Positions 8,704-17,329 of a stretch of 64,000 bases of DNA are shown here, one piece after another. How positions within the stretch are numbered: position 1 is the stretch's first letter; each line of letters opens with the position of its first letter. The position numbers and the translations under genes are program-made. Where the stretch lies: positions 62,001 to 126,000 of the forward strand of contig MKTB01000015.1 in the NCBI GenBank assembly GCA_001897525.1, written 5' to 3'. This DNA comes from Bacteroidetes bacterium 43-16. GTDB taxonomy: Bacteria; Bacteroidota; Bacteroidia; Chitinophagales; Chitinophagaceae. The notes under the pieces were generated by a model. The model saw nothing but the letters and a program-made list of their open reading frames with translations, was not told where the DNA came from and did not search any database.

Positions 8704-8764
8704 AAAAGGCGGTATTTATGTCACATTGAGCTCAGTCGAAATGTAACATAAATACCGCCTTAAA
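8704..8764. repeat. Long REP-like hairpin between convergent genes, probably a bidirectional terminator
   Basis: A perfect 16-bp stem (AAGGCGGTATTTATGT at 8706-8721 with its complement at 8746-8761) is extended after one mismatch by ACATT/AATGT (8723-8727, 8740-8744). The 12-base loop contains the palindrome GAGCTC. A-rich and T-rich flanks allow termination both ways. Confidence 0.8.
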
Positions 8765-8807
8765 TTTCATGAAGGTTCAGGCCCTGACTGCTTATAGCAG
8801 CGGGTGA

Positions 8808-9314
8808 TTAAGCCCAGTTGCCGTCCATCTTCATGCCTTCTACCGTCCTGTCCCAGAAGAAAGGAGGCTCGATACCTAAAGCTCTCAGGTACACAAATCC
8901 CTGCCCCCTGTGGTGGATCTGGTTGTCGATGAAATATTGAATGTTTTCAATGATCGGAGATTCATACTGTCCGAATAAATTAAACGTTTCCGGAAAACGC
9001 TCCTCGGGGATCTGGCGCAACAATGTGTCGATCTGAGGTGTAGCCTCATCCCATCCTGCCAGCAAAGCCTCTTTTGTATGATAAGGCAATTCATGATTGT
9101 AAGGCTCTACAGTGCTGTTGACAATACCTTTCAGGCCATCAACGTCCACATTGATCATCTCTTTGACCATGTCGGCAAAAGGACGCATACCACCTATATT
9201 AAATTCAAACAGTTCTTTTTCCGGGAAAGCCTCTATCACCCTGCGGGTAAGGTTTCTGTGGCCTTGCCAGTTTTTCAGTAATAATGCTGCATCAATAACA
9301 TGTACCTTTTTCAT
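8808..9314 (-). CDS. DinB family protein
   Basis: This 168-residue four-helix-bundle protein has the DinB signature: a His in the first helix (NWQGHRNLT), a central HELPYHT segment, and the closing HHRGQGFVYLRALGIEPP, which gives the metal-binding His residues. DinB/YfiT-type proteins are putative metal-dependent hydrolases or thiol transferases; the reaction is unknown here. The gene is convergent with the WYL regulator, and a TACCTTTG -7 element lies upstream at 9352-9359. Confidence 0.88.
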   Translation of the reverse strand: MKKVHVIDAALLLKNWQGHRNLTRRVIEAFPEKELFEFNIGGMRPFADMVKEMINVDVDGLKGIVNSTVEPYNHELPYHTKEALLAGWDEATPQIDTLLRQIPEERFPETFNLFGQYESPIIENIQYFIDNQIHHRGQGFVYLRALGIEPPFFWDRTVEGMKMDGNWA

Positions 9315-9351
9315 TGTTTTTTAATTTTAAGATGATTAATTTTCTATACCA

Positions 9352-9359
9352 CAAAGGTA
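9352..9359 (-). promoter_or_regulatory. -7 element of the DinB gene (TACCTTTG)
   Basis: On the minus strand TACCTTTG matches TAnnTTTG, 38 bases before the ATG. Confidence 0.5.
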
Positions 9360-9460
9360 TTTAGCCCTACTGCCAACAGTATGTCAGCAGCAAAATCGGA
9401 CCACAAATTTTCCAATCCACACTTTTAACATTAATTAAAGCTTATCCTTTAAATAATCAT

Positions 9461-9468
9461 TAAATTTG
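9461..9468 (+). promoter_or_regulatory. -7 element (TAAATTTG)
   Basis: TAAATTTG lies 23 bases before the ATG at 9492. No clear -33 box is seen. Confidence 0.5.
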
Positions 9469-9491
9469 TCTACAAACAAAACAAAAAAGAT

Positions 9492-10187
9492 ATGAAAAAA
9501 GTGGTTTACCCGGCCCTGCTGCTTGCAGGAGCCCTGGCATTGACATCGTCGTGCAACAAGAAAAACAATACACCTGCCAAAGTCTGTAAGATCCAGAGAG
9601 TGACCAGCGGTACAGAGTCTTACCTTTTCAGCTATGATGACCAGTTCAGGATCTCCAAAATGGAAAGCCAGAACCGTATCGCCAATTTCAGCTACAATGG
9701 CAATCAGCAAACCATCCTGACTACTTCATCGGGAAGCTTCAGCAACAAACGTATCATCACGACCAATGATGCCGGGCTGACCTTAAACGTCCGTTCAGAA
9801 AGCAATACAGCCGGAACCGTATGGACCAATGAAGCCTATAACTACAATGGCAACCAGGTTTCCACCATTGTAGCGACCAATTCTACCGGTTTATCGACCA
9901 GTACGACCAATTACATCTGGTCTTCTGATGGCAATTTAAGCTCCATCGTCAACCCATCCGGCACGATAACAGAGCTCAGCTACTATACCGACAAGGAATA
10001 CCGCGAAGGAGATTATTTAAATGTGTTGAACCTGGTCCAGAACGGGCATAATTTCATCCGGAACAAAAACCTGGTGAAAACGCTTTCCGCTTCCAACACG
10101 ATCAGCTATGAATTTGACACCGAAAATAAAGTCAATTCCATCAATGTAAACAGCTCCAGTGTACAATTAGAATATACCTGCAGGTAA
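9492..10187 (+). CDS. Lipoprotein with YD-like repeats
   Basis: The 231-residue protein has a lipoprotein signal (lipobox TSSC, Cys21). The mature part is built of short strand motifs such as FSYDDQFRISKME, NFSYNGNQ, AYNYNGNQVS and YEFDTENKVNSI, resembling YD/RHS-type or DUF4595 repeats. It is probably anchored in the outer membrane or periplasm. The function is unknown. It is monocistronic and ends in a strong bidirectional terminator. Confidence 0.75.
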   Translation: MKKVVYPALLLAGALALTSSCNKKNNTPAKVCKIQRVTSGTESYLFSYDDQFRISKMESQNRIANFSYNGNQQTILTTSSGSFSNKRIITTNDAGLTLNVRSESNTAGTVWTNEAYNYNGNQVSTIVATNSTGLSTSTTNYIWSSDGNLSSIVNPSGTITELSYYTDKEYREGDYLNVLNLVQNGHNFIRNKNLVKTLSASNTISYEFDTENKVNSINVNSSSVQLEYTCR

Positions 10188-10206
10188 TAGCAGGTACAGG
10201 TAAATA

Positions 10207-10240
10207 AAAAATGCAGCCGGGATTCACCGGCTGCATTTTT
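10207..10240. terminator. Bidirectional terminator
   Basis: AAAAATGCAGCCGG, a GATTCA loop, and CCGGCTGCATTTTT form a perfect 14-bp stem with A and T runs on both sides, serving the convergent lipoprotein and MMPL genes. Confidence 0.9.
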
Positions 10241-10257
10241 ACCATAACAATAGGCTG

Positions 10258-12624
10258 CTATGCTTCTTTTGATTCATTTTTAGTCCCTTTCTTCTTATCC
10301 CAGGCCAGCAATAAAGCCGGTTGCAAGGTAAGGTTAAAGATCATGGCCAGGAACAAGGTCAATGCGGTGAGGTAACCCAATGCCTGCGTACCGCCAAAGT
10401 CGGACACGGCAAACACTCCGAAGCCTACTACCAGGATGATACTGGTAAAAATAATGCTCATACCCGTATCCCGGATCGTATGCTTCACCGTTTCTGCTAT
10501 CGTATCATGCTTATGCGCTTCCTGCTTATAGTTAACCAGGAAACGAATGGTCACATCCACGGTGATCCCCAAAGCAACACTAAATACCAGCACGGTAGAA
10601 GGTTTAAGCGGGATATTGAGTAAGCCCATAATACCGGCAGTGATCAATAAAGGAACGATATTAGTAATCAATGCCACGATCACTACTTTGGTAGAGCGGA
10701 ACAGGATAATGATACACACCAGGATCATACCAAAAGCCCAGGCCAGGCTCTCCTTCAGGCTATCTATAATGAAGATACTCCCTTCCAGGTAAGTAATGCT
10801 ACCCCCGGTAATATTCACCTCATACTTATCTTTTTCAAACAACTGGTTCACCAAAGGCTGTATCCTGTCGTTGACCAGTTTAGGGATTTCTGCAGAACCA
10901 ATATCGGCTACATTGACACTGATCCTTAAGGTTTGCGCATTGCTATCGACAAAGCTGTACAGCAATTGGCTGAACTGGTCGGCCTGCACTGCGGTTGTAT
11001 CGGTATTTGATTTTTGCAGTTTATTGAAGGTACTTACCAGCTGGGTTCTCAGGCTCTGGAACTCTGTACTGCTGGGCAATACATAATCAGACACGGCACC
11101 ACCAAAGAAGCCCTGGCGGAAAAACTTAGCCCCTTTGGTCAAAGTGATTGCAGCACCTATCTCCGGCTGAGCTTCTAAAAAGCGGGTCAGAGAATCTACC
11201 TTCTCCCAGGTTTCCAGGCTGGTCAAAGCGCCGAATTTCTTTTTAGTATCCACGGTAATTTCTAAAGGCATGATCCCTTTAAAATTCTTTTCAAAGAACT
11301 TAAGGTCCTTCACGATTACATCCTTCGCCGGAAGATCGTCCACCATATAACCTACAGACTTCAGCTTCATCATACCTACTCCACCGAGTACACATAAAAC
11401 CACTGTTCCGATAAATATAGCTTTCTTATAGTTGAATACCCATTTGATCAGCATATCCAGGGTCTTATTCATCCATTTACTTTCCGTGTACTTGGTCTGG
11501 TTCGTTTTAGGAGCCGGCAAATAACTGAAAATAGCAGGAATTAAGAATAAAGACACAAAAAACAGGGCCATGATATTGATGCCGGAAACGATACCAAACT
11601 CTTTCAACACCTGGCTGTTGGTCAGGCCAAATACACCAAAACCAATAGCAGCGGTCAGGTTGGTAAATAAGGTAACAATCCCCATCTTACCCACCATATT
11701 CCTCAGGGCTTTGGTCTTATCGCCACATAAATTATATTCAGTATGATATTTATTGAGGAAGTAAATACAGTTGGGGATACCGATCACCACGATCAGTGGC
11801 GGGATCACCCCTGTGAGGATGGATATCTTATAGCCCAGCATGGCCAAGGTGCCCATAGACCACACAACACCGATGGATACGATCAGCATAGATACAATCA
11901 TGGCTGTAAAAGAGCGGAAGATGATCAATAAAATAATCGCCGTCAGGCAGAGAGAAAGCACCAGGAAAATATTCAATTCATGCTTGATCTTTTCCGCCAT
12001 CTGCGTCCTGATGTAAGGCAGGCCGCTGTAATGCACCTCGATATTGGTCGCAGCTTTAAACTGCTCCCCGGCCTTAACGATATCATCCACGATCCGCACC
12101 CTTTCTTTAGAATTCAGGGCTACTTTATCAATGTTGATCATCATCAGGTAGGCATCAGAAGCTTTGTTGTACAGCAAACCATCAAAGATCGGCAAGCTGT
12201 CCAGCTTTAATTTACCGGCCATAGCCGTTGCCGGCTGGTCAAAATGAAAAACCTTTTGTGTAGTCAGTTTCTTCGTACTGTCCTGGCCAAGTGCAACCGC
12301 ATCATTGATAGAAAGTACACCGGTTACATTTTTAATGGCTTTCAGGTCATTGATCAGTTTACCGTAGGCCGCAAAGTGCTCCGGAGTGAACAACTGATCA
12401 GACTGTACGCCCAGCACCATAGCGTTTCCGCCACCGCCTCCAAACTTGTCCTGGAAGTCTTTTAATGCTTTGTATTTAGGATTGTCCTTAGGTATGGCTC
12501 CTGTAGAATCATAACTCATGCGCACTTTGGTAGCCTGCACACCCATAAAAGCAGTAATGCCCAGCACGAGTACAATTAATAATACCCTGTACTTGAGCAC
12601 AAAATCAGCAATTTTTAACCACAT
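10258..12624 (-). CDS. MMPL/RND-superfamily transporter
   Basis: The 788-residue integral membrane protein has two pseudo-symmetric halves. Each has one leading membrane segment (about 10-30 and about 400-420), a large periplasmic domain, and a block of five membrane helices (about 215-365 and about 625-770). Short Gly/Asp-containing segments such as VIGIPNCIYFLNKYH and LGITVDVTIRFLVNYK match the conserved fourth-helix region that carries proton-relay residues in MMPL and SSD proteins. Members export lipids or hydrophobic molecules; the substrate is unknown. No membrane-fusion or outer-membrane partner is adjacent. Confidence 0.9.
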   Translation of the reverse strand: MWLKIADFVLKYRVLLIVLVLGITAFMGVQATKVRMSYDSTGAIPKDNPKYKALKDFQDKFGGGGGNAMVLGVQSDQLFTPEHFAAYGKLINDLKAIKNVTGVLSINDAVALGQDSTKKLTTQKVFHFDQPATAMAGKLKLDSLPIFDGLLYNKASDAYLMMINIDKVALNSKERVRIVDDIVKAGEQFKAATNIEVHYSGLPYIRTQMAEKIKHELNIFLVLSLCLTAIILLIIFRSFTAMIVSMLIVSIGVVWSMGTLAMLGYKISILTGVIPPLIVVIGIPNCIYFLNKYHTEYNLCGDKTKALRNMVGKMGIVTLFTNLTAAIGFGVFGLTNSQVLKEFGIVSGINIMALFFVSLFLIPAIFSYLPAPKTNQTKYTESKWMNKTLDMLIKWVFNYKKAIFIGTVVLCVLGGVGMMKLKSVGYMVDDLPAKDVIVKDLKFFEKNFKGIMPLEITVDTKKKFGALTSLETWEKVDSLTRFLEAQPEIGAAITLTKGAKFFRQGFFGGAVSDYVLPSSTEFQSLRTQLVSTFNKLQKSNTDTTAVQADQFSQLLYSFVDSNAQTLRISVNVADIGSAEIPKLVNDRIQPLVNQLFEKDKYEVNITGGSITYLEGSIFIIDSLKESLAWAFGMILVCIIILFRSTKVVIVALITNIVPLLITAGIMGLLNIPLKPSTVLVFSVALGITVDVTIRFLVNYKQEAHKHDTIAETVKHTIRDTGMSIIFTSIILVVGFGVFAVSDFGGTQALGYLTALTLFLAMIFNLTLQPALLLAWDKKKGTKNESKEA

Positions 12625-12661
12625 ATACCCTATATTTAATATTAAAGTTAGCCTTTTACGG

Positions 12662-12696
12662 GCAAAAAGAAAGGCTAGCTCGAGAACGAGCCAGCC
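12662..12696 (-). terminator. Terminator of infC
   Basis: On the minus strand GGCTGGCTCG-TTCT-CGAGCTAGCC (one mismatch) is followed by TTTCTTTTT, 66 bases past the infC stop. Confidence 0.8.
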
Positions 12697-12761
12697 CTAT
12701 AAACCCTATCACCATGAAAACAAATTAATGAACCGATATAAACCGGTTGTTAAATGTACAC

Positions 12762-13313
12762 CTATTTTTTCTTTTTCGGTGTAAACATAGCCAACATACG
12801 TCGGCCTTCCATTTTAGGCATGGATTCCAAAGTTCCATAGTCGGCTAGCTTCTCTGCAAATTTAAGCAATAATAGCTGCCCCCTGTCCTGGAACAAAATG
12901 GACCTACCTTTAAATTGAACAAAAGTTTTTACTTTATCTCCATCCTGAAGGAACTTGATCGCATGCTTCAGTTTGAATTCAAAATCATGATCATCTGTAT
13001 TAGGTGTGAAACGAATTTCTTTCACCTCAGATTGCTTTGCTTTTGCCTTTTGTTCTTTATCTTTTTTCTTTCTTTCGTAAAGAAATTTATTATAATCAAC
13101 TAATCTGCAAACAGGAGGTTCCGCATTTGGCGAAATCTCAACAAGATCCACCCCTAATTCATCTGCCAATTTCAAAGCCTCCGGTAATGACATTACACCA
13201 CCTTCGACATCTTCTCCTACTACACGCACCGTCTGCGCTCTAATCAAATTATTAATCTTATGTTCTGGCTCTTTAACCTTAATCGGTACTCTAGGTCTCC
13301 CTTTTTTCTGCAT
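12762..13313 (-). CDS. infC: Translation initiation factor IF-3
   Basis: The 183-residue protein has the full IF-3 layout: an N-domain starting at [18 protein letters not shown], with [23 protein letters not shown], a charged linker ([12 protein letters not shown]), and a C-domain with [14 protein letters not shown] and the 30S-binding region ending [16 protein letters not shown]-3 keeps 30S subunits free and proofreads initiation. The start is an ordinary ATG with no in-frame rare start nearby. The usual neighbours thrS, rpmI and rplT are absent: enoyl-CoA hydratase is upstream and the MMPL transporter is downstream beyond a terminator. A TATCTTTG -7 element lies at 13355-13362. Confidence 0.97.
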   Translation of the reverse strand: MQKKGRPRVPIKVKEPEHKINNLIRAQTVRVVGEDVEGGVMSLPEALKLADELGVDLVEISPNAEPPVCRLVDYNKFLYERKKKDKEQKAKAKQSEVKEIRFTPNTDDHDFEFKLKHAIKFLQDGDKVKTFVQFKGRSILFQDRGQLLLLKFAEKLADYGTLESMPKMEGRRMLAMFTPKKKK

Positions 13314-13354
13314 TAATTAGATTGAATTGTTAAATTTTCTTTTTGTGTTGTCGA

Positions 13355-13362
13355 CAAAGATA
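13355..13362 (-). promoter_or_regulatory. -7 element of infC (TATCTTTG)
   Basis: On the minus strand TATCTTTG fits TAnnTTTG, about 40 bases before the infC ATG. This supports independent transcription of infC. Confidence 0.5.
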
Positions 13363-13460
13363 TTGAAAAAAATAAACATACTGCATTTTTTTTAGGGAAG
13401 TAAATATTAATTAACATTTCAACCCCTTATCCGGCAGATTTTCAAGTCTTCAATACCCTC

Positions 13461-14234
13461 TTATGCCTTCGCTTTAAAAGCACTGATCGCATTTACGGCA
13501 AATTCACCCAGGATCAGGCGACCGCTGATCGCAGCCCTGTCTGTAAGTAAAGTGTCCCAATGCTCCGTACCTTCCCAGATCACCGCCTTAAGGTCTTTCA
13601 TCGCTTCAGGACTCGATTTGGCCAGTGTTTTTGCCAGGGTCATGATCGCTTCATCCATAGCTGCGGCATCGGCATGCACAGATGCGTACAGACCCTTTTG
13701 CTGCGCCCATTGGGCATCTCTCCAGGAAGCTGCATCAATAGACAGCTCTGCAAAGGCAGACAAGCCTATTTTGCGCTCTACAGCCGGCCCTACCACGAAT
13801 GGCCCTATGCCTACAGCCAGCTCACTCAATTTCACAGCAGCGCTTTCCACTGCAAACGTATAATCAGCAGCAGAAGCCAGGCCTACACCACCGCCTACAG
13901 CCTTACCCTGTACACGGGCAATCACAAATTTAGGGCATTTCCTGATGGCATTGATCACCATGGCAAAACCGCTGAAAAACTGCAAACCGTCTTCTTTATT
14001 ATCTATCGTGATCAGCTCATCAAAAGAAGCACCTGCACAGAATGCTTTCTCACCGGCACTGCGCAAAATGATCACTTTAGCGGCTTCATCATTACCCATT
14101 TCAGTAATTGTTGCTGCCAGTTTACGTAAAATAGCGCCCGGCAAACTATTGCTCATCGGGTGTTGAAATTCCACTACGGCAATACCTTGCTCATCTACCT
14201 GTGCCGATACATAGCCTTCCTTATTTTCAATCAT
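13461..14234 (-). CDS. Enoyl-CoA hydratase/isomerase family protein
   Basis: This crotonase-fold protein of 257 residues counts its start from MIENKEGYVSAQ. It has the conserved CoA/oxyanion segments EKAFCAGASFDEL, ARVQGKAVGGGVGLASAADY and the KLSELAVGIGPFVVGPAVERKIG block, followed by a C-terminal helical region. The family covers enoyl-CoA hydration and related reactions; a methylglutaconyl-CoA hydratase-like role is possible but not provable. A longer start at 14279 is unlikely, because the TATATTTG -7 element at 14257-14264 lies between the two ATGs. Confidence 0.88.
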   Translation of the reverse strand: MIENKEGYVSAQVDEQGIAVVEFQHPMSNSLPGAILRKLAATITEMGNDEAAKVIILRSAGEKAFCAGASFDELITIDNKEDGLQFFSGFAMVINAIRKCPKFVIARVQGKAVGGGVGLASAADYTFAVESAAVKLSELAVGIGPFVVGPAVERKIGLSAFAELSIDAASWRDAQWAQQKGLYASVHADAAAMDEAIMTLAKTLAKSSPEAMKDLKAVIWEGTEHWDTLLTDRAAISGRLILGEFAVNAISAFKAKA

Positions 14235-14256
14235 TGTTGTATATTTAATTAAAGGG

Positions 14257-14264
14257 CAAATATA
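14257..14264 (-). promoter_or_regulatory. -7 element of the enoyl-CoA hydratase gene (TATATTTG)
   Basis: On the minus strand TATATTTG sits 23 bases before the ATG at 14234 and fixes that start over the upstream ATG at 14279. Confidence 0.6.
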
Positions 14265-14390
14265 ATTTTTTGCAGGCAAATAGAATAATTATAAAAAATG
14301 GCCTTCCTGATTTATTCCATTCATTTTTGCAGGAAGGTAATGCCTGGTACTTGTAAAAGGCTCAGCAACAGATCTACATCAGTATTCAAT

Positions 14391-14448
14391 AAAAAGAGAC
14401 CGTCTCCTATGTTTGCATTGAGTAAATATTAGGAGACAGCCTCTTTTT
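14391..14448. terminator. Imperfect terminator hairpin
   Basis: AAAAAGAG-ACC-GTCTCCTA pairs with TAGGAGAC-AGC-CTCTTTTT across a 20-base loop with a 3x3 internal loop. It lies just downstream of the 14471-14854 gene. Confidence 0.65.
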
Positions 14449-14470
14449 CAAAACATATGAAAACACGCGA

Positions 14471-14854
14471 TTACATTTTTTGAATTTCGTATTGGTATGA
14501 CCCGAAATCCAGTAAAAGCTTAGTCTCTGACACTTTTATAATGGTCCCTTTTTCAATTTTGGCATCATGGTTTTTAATTTCGATCTTATCACCATTTACC
14601 TTATAAGTATTGGACTCTAATTCTACTTTTTCATTGTCCGATATGATCAATTTATCTTTATCGAAAGTGAAGTAAGCAGGCTTGGCCAGTACCAGGACCA
14701 TAGACATTGCCAGGTCTTCCATTTCCCCAACTTTCTGCTCATCATTCCTTACCTTCATATCGGTCACTTTCCACTTGCCGTCTAAGCCCTGAGCATAAAC
14801 CAGCAGGCTACTCAGCAATAAAACAATGGGGGTAATAAAAAAAAGCTTTTTCAT
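14471..14854 (-). CDS. Small secreted lipocalin-like protein
   Basis: The 127-residue product has a signal peptide ending near VYAQ (residue 22). The mature protein opens with GLDGKWKVTDMKV, the G-x-W start typical of lipocalin-like proteins in Bacteroidota, and is strand-rich (YFTFDKDKLIIS, TYKVNGDKIEIKN). It probably sits in the periplasm. The gene follows the 14885-15277 gene by 30 bases on the same strand, so the two may be co-transcribed. The function is unknown. Confidence 0.7.
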   Translation of the reverse strand: MKKLFFITPIVLLLSSLLVYAQGLDGKWKVTDMKVRNDEQKVGEMEDLAMSMVLVLAKPAYFTFDKDKLIISDNEKVELESNTYKVNGDKIEIKNHDAKIEKGTIIKVSETKLLLDFGSYQYEIQKM

Positions 14855-14884
14855 AATATATATATTTTTTTAACTACAAAATAA

Positions 14885-15277
14885 TTAGTTCCCCGAACCG
14901 ATACTTTCAAAAAGGAGATTGAAAATCATTTCAGGATGGATGTCCTGCTCAGCACCAGAGAGTTTAGTCCAGTCATATTCAAAATCCGACAAATTAGAGC
15001 CACCACCTGTAGCAGAGTTTTTTGATTTAAAATGCCAATTACCACCTTTATCATTAGTTACGGTTACATCCCATCCTGTCATTTTGGGAGGAAATACATC
15101 AAACTCAATCCAGCCTTTTATTCGCCATACAGTGCCATCAGTAGACTTGACCGTCATATCAATATTTTTCCGGGCAGCATCGGCCCTTGTTGCATTGATC
15201 ATTCCAATGGTAAAGATCAAACTAAAAAGAAGCAAAACACGCTTCAATAATAATGGGAATTGCAATGTGTTTGTCAT
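14885..15277 (-). CDS. Small secreted protein of unknown function
   Basis: The 130-residue protein has a long N-terminal signal (about 1-34, ending near TRADA). The mature portion contains strand-like segments (WRIKGWIEFDVFPP, GWDVTVTND) and a Gly/Ser patch (TGGGSNLSD). No family is recognised. It is probably the first gene of a two-gene unit with the lipocalin-like gene downstream. Confidence 0.6.
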   Translation of the reverse strand: MTNTLQFPLLLKRVLLLFSLIFTIGMINATRADAARKNIDMTVKSTDGTVWRIKGWIEFDVFPPKMTGWDVTVTNDKGGNWHFKSKNSATGGGSNLSDFEYDWTKLSGAEQDIHPEMIFNLLFESIGSGN

Positions 15278-15709
15278 AATAGTTGTTTTAGTTGTTCAGA
15301 TTAAAAAAAATTGATCAGAATCATTATTATTTAAAAATTGTTTTAATGGCAGGACCATATCCGAAGGAGTATTTCATAACTGTACCTTTTTAACTACAGG
15401 AAGAGTACCTTCAGCATTCTATTCCAATTTTATAATAATAACAACCTTGTCAAATATTTTATATTCTAATGTTAGTCAAAATTATAAATTTCATTAATAT
15501 CTAACAATACGGGAATTCCAGTATTTTTTCTGAACGCATTTATCCCGGCCATGAATGATTATAATAATGGCATATGGCAAAATATCTTGCTTAAAGGCTT
15601 TTGAAATATTCCAGCATTCAAAGGCCAGATAAAATTTTGTAATTAAGCATTCACAATAAGTATCAAGCTAATAATTGGTCTCACCGGCTATTTTTTTTAC
15701 ATTTGCGAA
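15278..15709. other. 432-base AT-rich intergenic region
   Basis: No credible coding frame is seen on either strand. The region holds a 20-base near-palindrome (AATAC-g-GGAATTCC-a-GTATT, 15506-15525) followed by a T run, a GTACCTT direct repeat (15383-15412) and, at its right end, the rocD promoter. It separates divergent genes. Confidence 0.6.
15675..15705 (+). promoter_or_regulatory. rocD promoter (TTGG-N19-TACATTTG)
   Basis: TACATTTG at 15698-15705 and TTGG at 15675-15678 have the canonical 19-base spacing. Only four bases separate the -7 box from the rocD ATG, so the transcript is probably leaderless or nearly so. Confidence 0.65.
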
Positions 15710-16948
15710 ATGGAAAATACGATAGCATTAAGCGAATTAACTACCAGCTATATTCAAAAAGAAGAGCAGTTTGGCGCCCACAACTATCATCCGCTTCCTG
15801 TTGTGCTCAACAAAGGAGAAGGTGTATACCTGTGGGATGTTGATGGTAAAAGATATTATGACTTTTTAAGCGGCTACTCCGCGGTAAACCAGGGCCACTG
15901 CCATCCTAAGATAGTAGCGGCATTGATAGAGCAGGCGCAAAAGCTTACCCTGACTTCCCGTGCTTTCCACAGCGATCTGCTGGGCGAATATTCCGAATAC
16001 ATCACCCGCTATTTCGGTTATGACAAGGTATTACCCATGAACTCCGGCGTTGAAGCGGTAGAAACGGCTTTAAAACTGGCACGTCGCTGGGCTTATGACG
16101 TGAAGGGCGTAGCAGAAAATGAAGCTAAGATCATTACCGTTGAAGAGAACTTCCACGGCCGCACGATCAACGTGATCTCTTTCAGCACCGACCCTACCGC
16201 GAAGAAAGGATTTGGTCCTTTCATGACCGGTTATACCACCATTCCATACAATGATTTAAAGGCTTTAGAAATAGCCTTACAAGATAAAAATGTAGCCGCA
16301 TTCCTGGTGGAACCTATACAGGGAGAAGCCGGCGTATTTGTGCCGGATGAAGGCTACCTGTCCCAGGCTTATGCTTTATGTAAAGCAGCCAATGTTTTAT
16401 TTATAGGGGATGAGATCCAGACCGGGCTTGCCCGTACGGGTAAAATGCTGGCCTGCGATCATGAAAATGTGCGCCCGGACATCCTGATCCTGGGCAAAGC
16501 CCTTTCCGGTGGTACCCTGCCCATTTCTGCAGTACTGGCAGATGATGAGGTGATGCTGAACATCAAACCCGGGGAGCATGGCTCTACCTATGGCGGTAAT
16601 CCGCTGGCCTGTAAAGTAGCTATCGCATCACTGGAAGTATTAAAAGAAGAAAAGCTGGCCGAAAAATCTGAGGAAATGGGGAACTACTTCCGTGCTCAGC
16701 TGGAAGCTTTAAACAGCCCCTTCATCAAAACGGTAAGAGGAAAAGGCTTATTGAATGCCATCATTGTAGCCCACAGCAATCCGGATGCAGCCTGGAACCT
16801 CTGCCTGGAACTGAAAGAGAACGGGCTGCTGGCGAAACCTACTCATGGCGACAAGATCAGGTTTGCCCCTCCTCTGGTCATTACAAAAGAGCAGATAGAT
16901 GAATGCATCGCCATCATCAATAAATCGCTGCAGGTATTAGCCTCGTAA
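15710..16948 (+). CDS. rocD: Ornithine--oxo-acid aminotransferase
   Basis: This 412-residue class-III PLP aminotransferase converts ornithine and 2-oxoglutarate to glutamate semialdehyde and glutamate. The opening [33 protein letters not shown] and the [21 protein letters not shown] block are characteristic of ornithine aminotransferase rather than acetylornithine aminotransferase. PLP contacts are Asp234 (GDEIQTG) and the Schiff-base Lys263 (LGKALSGG). The start is fixed by family length and by the promoter four bases upstream. Its product is the substrate of the PruA encoded at 60761, so the window holds both steps from ornithine to glutamate. Confidence 0.97.
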   Translation: MENTIALSELTTSYIQKEEQFGAHNYHPLPVVLNKGEGVYLWDVDGKRYYDFLSGYSAVNQGHCHPKIVAALIEQAQKLTLTSRAFHSDLLGEYSEYITRYFGYDKVLPMNSGVEAVETALKLARRWAYDVKGVAENEAKIITVEENFHGRTINVISFSTDPTAKKGFGPFMTGYTTIPYNDLKALEIALQDKNVAAFLVEPIQGEAGVFVPDEGYLSQAYALCKAANVLFIGDEIQTGLARTGKMLACDHENVRPDILILGKALSGGTLPISAVLADDEVMLNIKPGEHGSTYGGNPLACKVAIASLEVLKEEKLAEKSEEMGNYFRAQLEALNSPFIKTVRGKGLLNAIIVAHSNPDAAWNLCLELKENGLLAKPTHGDKIRFAPPLVITKEQIDECIAIINKSLQVLAS

Positions 16949-16967
16949 AATAAATTTTATACAAACA

Positions 16968-16996
16968 AAAAATCCGGCACTGAGTGCCGGATTTTT
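16968..16996. terminator. Bidirectional terminator after rocD
   Basis: AAAAATCCGGCAC-TGA-GTGCCGGATTTTT is a perfect 13-bp stem with A/T runs on both flanks. Confidence 0.9.
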
Positions 16997-16998
16997 TG

Positions 16999-17217
16999 TT
17001 ACAAGGAATGCGCCAAACTTAAGCCGGCAGCATCATTGCAAAGGCAACTTATCATTGCCATAAGATCTCCTACCACCTGCTCATCGGGTTGAAAACCGAC
17101 GGTATGCAACTTTGTTAATTCAGGAGCATACTCCGTATACAGATCTGCATCTGCGATCTCTATATTTTGAAAGGTATCAGGTGTTGAAAAGAATGCGTTT
17201 TGTACAGTTATTCCCAT
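16999..17217 (-). CDS. Small protein of unknown function (72 aa)
   Basis: An ATG-started frame fills the gap between the rocD terminator and the divIC-like gene. The product is acidic in its first two thirds (IADADLYTEYAPEL, FQPDEQ) and ends in a short segment with two Cys (SCLCNDAAG). There is no signal peptide, no recognised family and no clear promoter. It is kept as a gene because it neatly fills an otherwise empty stretch and terminates at a shared hairpin. Confidence 0.45.
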   Translation of the reverse strand: MGITVQNAFFSTPDTFQNIEIADADLYTEYAPELTKLHTVGFQPDEQVVGDLMAMISCLCNDAAGLSLAHSL

Positions 17218-17329
17218 TTAAAAGAATTTAGTTATACCAATTTAACGCTTAAAAAGATCCCCTAGTATATTAAACTTGCAATTTTATTTAAATAAGAGCA
17301 GATATGCCACTGCTCAAACCTGAATCTTA

